Positions 23,054 to 23,797 of a stretch of DNA of 23,797 bases are shown here, piece after piece; position 1 is the stretch's first letter; each line of letters opens with the position of its first letter. Source of the DNA: DASUSH01 sp036375215 (GTDB taxonomy: Bacteria; Actinomycetota; Thermoleophilia; Solirubrobacterales; 70-9); NCBI GenBank assembly GCA_036375215.1, contig DASUSH010000087.1, positions 1 through 23,797 on the forward strand, written 5' to 3'. Position numbers and translations under genes: made by a program. Below the pieces are notes generated by a model. It was not told the DNA's origin and did no database searches. It saw nothing but the letters and a program-made list of their open reading frames with translations.

Positions 23054-23244
23054 TCGCCGCCTCCGGAGTCCCTGAGGGCGAGGTACAGGCGGCCGCAGCC
23101 CATCGCGATGAAGACGATCCCGATCAGGATCCCGAAGGCGAAGGCGTCGCCGCCGTTGGCGAGGGTCACGACGACGATCGCGACCCCGAACCCGATGATC
23201 ACGACCGAGAAGAACCGGGTCGCGAGGCGGTAGCCCTCGCTCAC
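23050..23244 (-). CDS. Small two-helix membrane protein
   Basis: A 64-residue protein with two hydrophobic helices (about 11-29 and 35-55) joined by a short NGGDAF turn, and a polar tail ending in DSGGGE. It starts with GTG at 23244, overlapping the preceding stop (GTGA), and its stop overlaps the next start (ATGA). Such tight two-sided coupling between two APC-USP permease genes suggests a small subunit or stabiliser of the permeases. I know no family for it. Confidence 0.75.
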   Translation of the reverse strand: MSEGYRLATRFFSVVIIGFGVAIVVVTLANGGDAFAFGILIGIVFIAMGCGRLYLALRDSGGGE

Positions 23245-23797
23245 CCCGCCGCCTCCTTCACCTCGGCCTCCCCGGCGGCCTGCCGGCGGGCCGGGGTCGG
23301 CTCGGCGGCGACGATGACCCGGCAGGGGCGCTCGCTCAGGACGGTGCGCAGCGTCGAGCTGTAGAGCGGCGAGCCGTTGCGGTAGTCCAGCTGCATGACG
23401 ACCGCGGCGGCGTCGATGTCGCGCGCCTCGTCCACGATCGCGTGGCCGGCCTGGCCGGGCCGGACCCGCAGCGTGTGACCCGTGACCCGCCCGCCCGCGA
23501 TCAGCTTGGCGCGCTCCACCTTCGCCTGCGCCTCGGACTCGGCGTCGTCGAGGCGGGCGTCGAGCGGCAGGTTCTGGGGCACGTTGATCAGCGAGATCAC
23601 GTGGATCCCGTGGCGGCGCAGCGCGCCCAGCCTCGCGGCCGTCGCGACGGTCTCCTCGCGGAAGGGGTCGTCCTCGAAGGCGACGAGCACGCTCCGGTAC
23701 TCGACCTCCTCGACCCCGAGAGGCTCGAGCGACTGGACCTTCACAGTCCTCGTCAGCGGCAGGCCCTGGCTGCGCCGGTAGAGCAGATAGAGGAGCA
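23241..23797 (-). CDS. C-terminal part of a second APC permease-USP fusion (5' end outside the window)
   Basis: From the window edge, the minus-strand frame is open and encodes LLYLLYRRSQGLPLTRTVKV, then a USP-like domain (about 150 residues) with SVLVAFEDDPFREETV, VVMQLDY and SERPCRVIVAAEP. The first stretch matches the end of the last membrane helix and the linker of the complete neighbour (YVFYRSAVEETSVTRRVTI), so this is most likely the tail of another APC permease-USP protein and not a free USP beginning at the GTG at 23744. The classical USP GxxG loop is poorly kept (LDYRNGSPLY), so nucleotide binding is doubtful. Gene order: this gene, the two-helix protein, then the complete permease-USP fusion. 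Confidence 0.75.
   Translation of the reverse strand, partial: LLYLLYRRSQGLPLTRTVKVQSLEPLGVEEVEYRSVLVAFEDDPFREETVATAARLGALRRHGIHVISLINVPQNLPLDARLDDAESEAQAKVERAKLIAGGRVTGHTLRVRPGQAGHAIVDEARDIDAAAVVMQLDYRNGSPLYSSTLRTVLSERPCRVIVAAEPTPARRQAAGEAEVKEAAG

Noticed and set aside
19781..23233. A 1150-residue plus-strand open frame across zwf and the APC permease
   Set aside because: It runs out of frame through zwf and antisense to the permease; composition is low-complexity Arg/Asp/Gly.
23241..23744. A free-standing 167-residue universal stress protein starting at GTG 23744
   Set aside because: The frame continues upstream to the window edge with a helix end and linker like those of the complete APC-USP neighbour.

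Overview
The window is very G+C-rich DNA (about 75% in typical coding stretches) with densely packed genes, many GTG/TTG starts, stop/start overlaps, extracytoplasmic Ala/Pro-rich proteins and a small lipoprotein carrying a DADAICAE-like motif. This suggests a high-GC actinobacterium, most likely of the class Thermoleophilia (Solirubrobacterales or Gaiellales type). The placement is an inference from composition and gene style; there is no rRNA here to confirm it.

Layout. (1) 1-3769, plus strand: a membrane-anchored HtrA-like serine protease (5' end outside the window), an SMP-30/gluconolactonase-type protein and a secreted protein of about 14 short beta-propeller repeats. (2) 3775-3879: three tandem copies of a 40-bp unit with the palindromic core GGGGTCAGACCCC, between convergent genes. 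(3) 10766 down to 3878, minus strand: a short acidic ORF, a JmjC/cupin-type Fe(II)/2-oxoglutarate oxygenase whose reading frame has no usual start codon, a PaaI-type hotdog thioesterase, a 1018-residue cation:proton antiporter with an extracytoplasmic Cys-repeat region and cytoplasmic USP-like regions, a flavin-type oxidoreductase abutting it (TAG|ATG), and a small polytopic membrane protein. (4) 10905-14581, plus strand: two overlapping ABC exporter half-transporters with the features of a heterodimer having one degenerate ATP site, followed by a second locus of the GGGGTC-GACCCC repeat around a perfect hairpin. (5) 14656-16133, minus strand: a lipoprotein with an (Ala-Pro)n tail, a lower-GC HNH endonuclease gene, and tRNA-Gln(CUG). 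(6) 18521 down to 16155, minus strand: two RCK/TrkA-type NAD-binding proteins and an AIF/ferredoxin-reductase-type flavoprotein. (7) 18598-21059, plus strand: an EamA transporter and glucose-6-phosphate dehydrogenase (zwf). (8) 23797 down to 21098, minus strand: the C-terminal end of one APC permease-USP fusion, a 64-residue two-helix membrane protein and a complete APC permease-USP fusion, overlapping by ATGA/GTGA junctions.

Common themes are cation and pH homeostasis (antiporter, two RCK proteins), redox enzymes (two flavoproteins, zwf as NADPH source) and transporters covalently joined to USP domains (three cases). The most unusual point is at 10551-10556: the acidic ORF ends in TCC-TGA, and a +1 shift exactly there enters the start-less oxygenase frame. 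The same TCC-TGA pair is the +1 frameshift site of eukaryotic antizyme genes. Whether this is a programmed frameshift, an assembly error or a decayed junction cannot be settled from one sequence.
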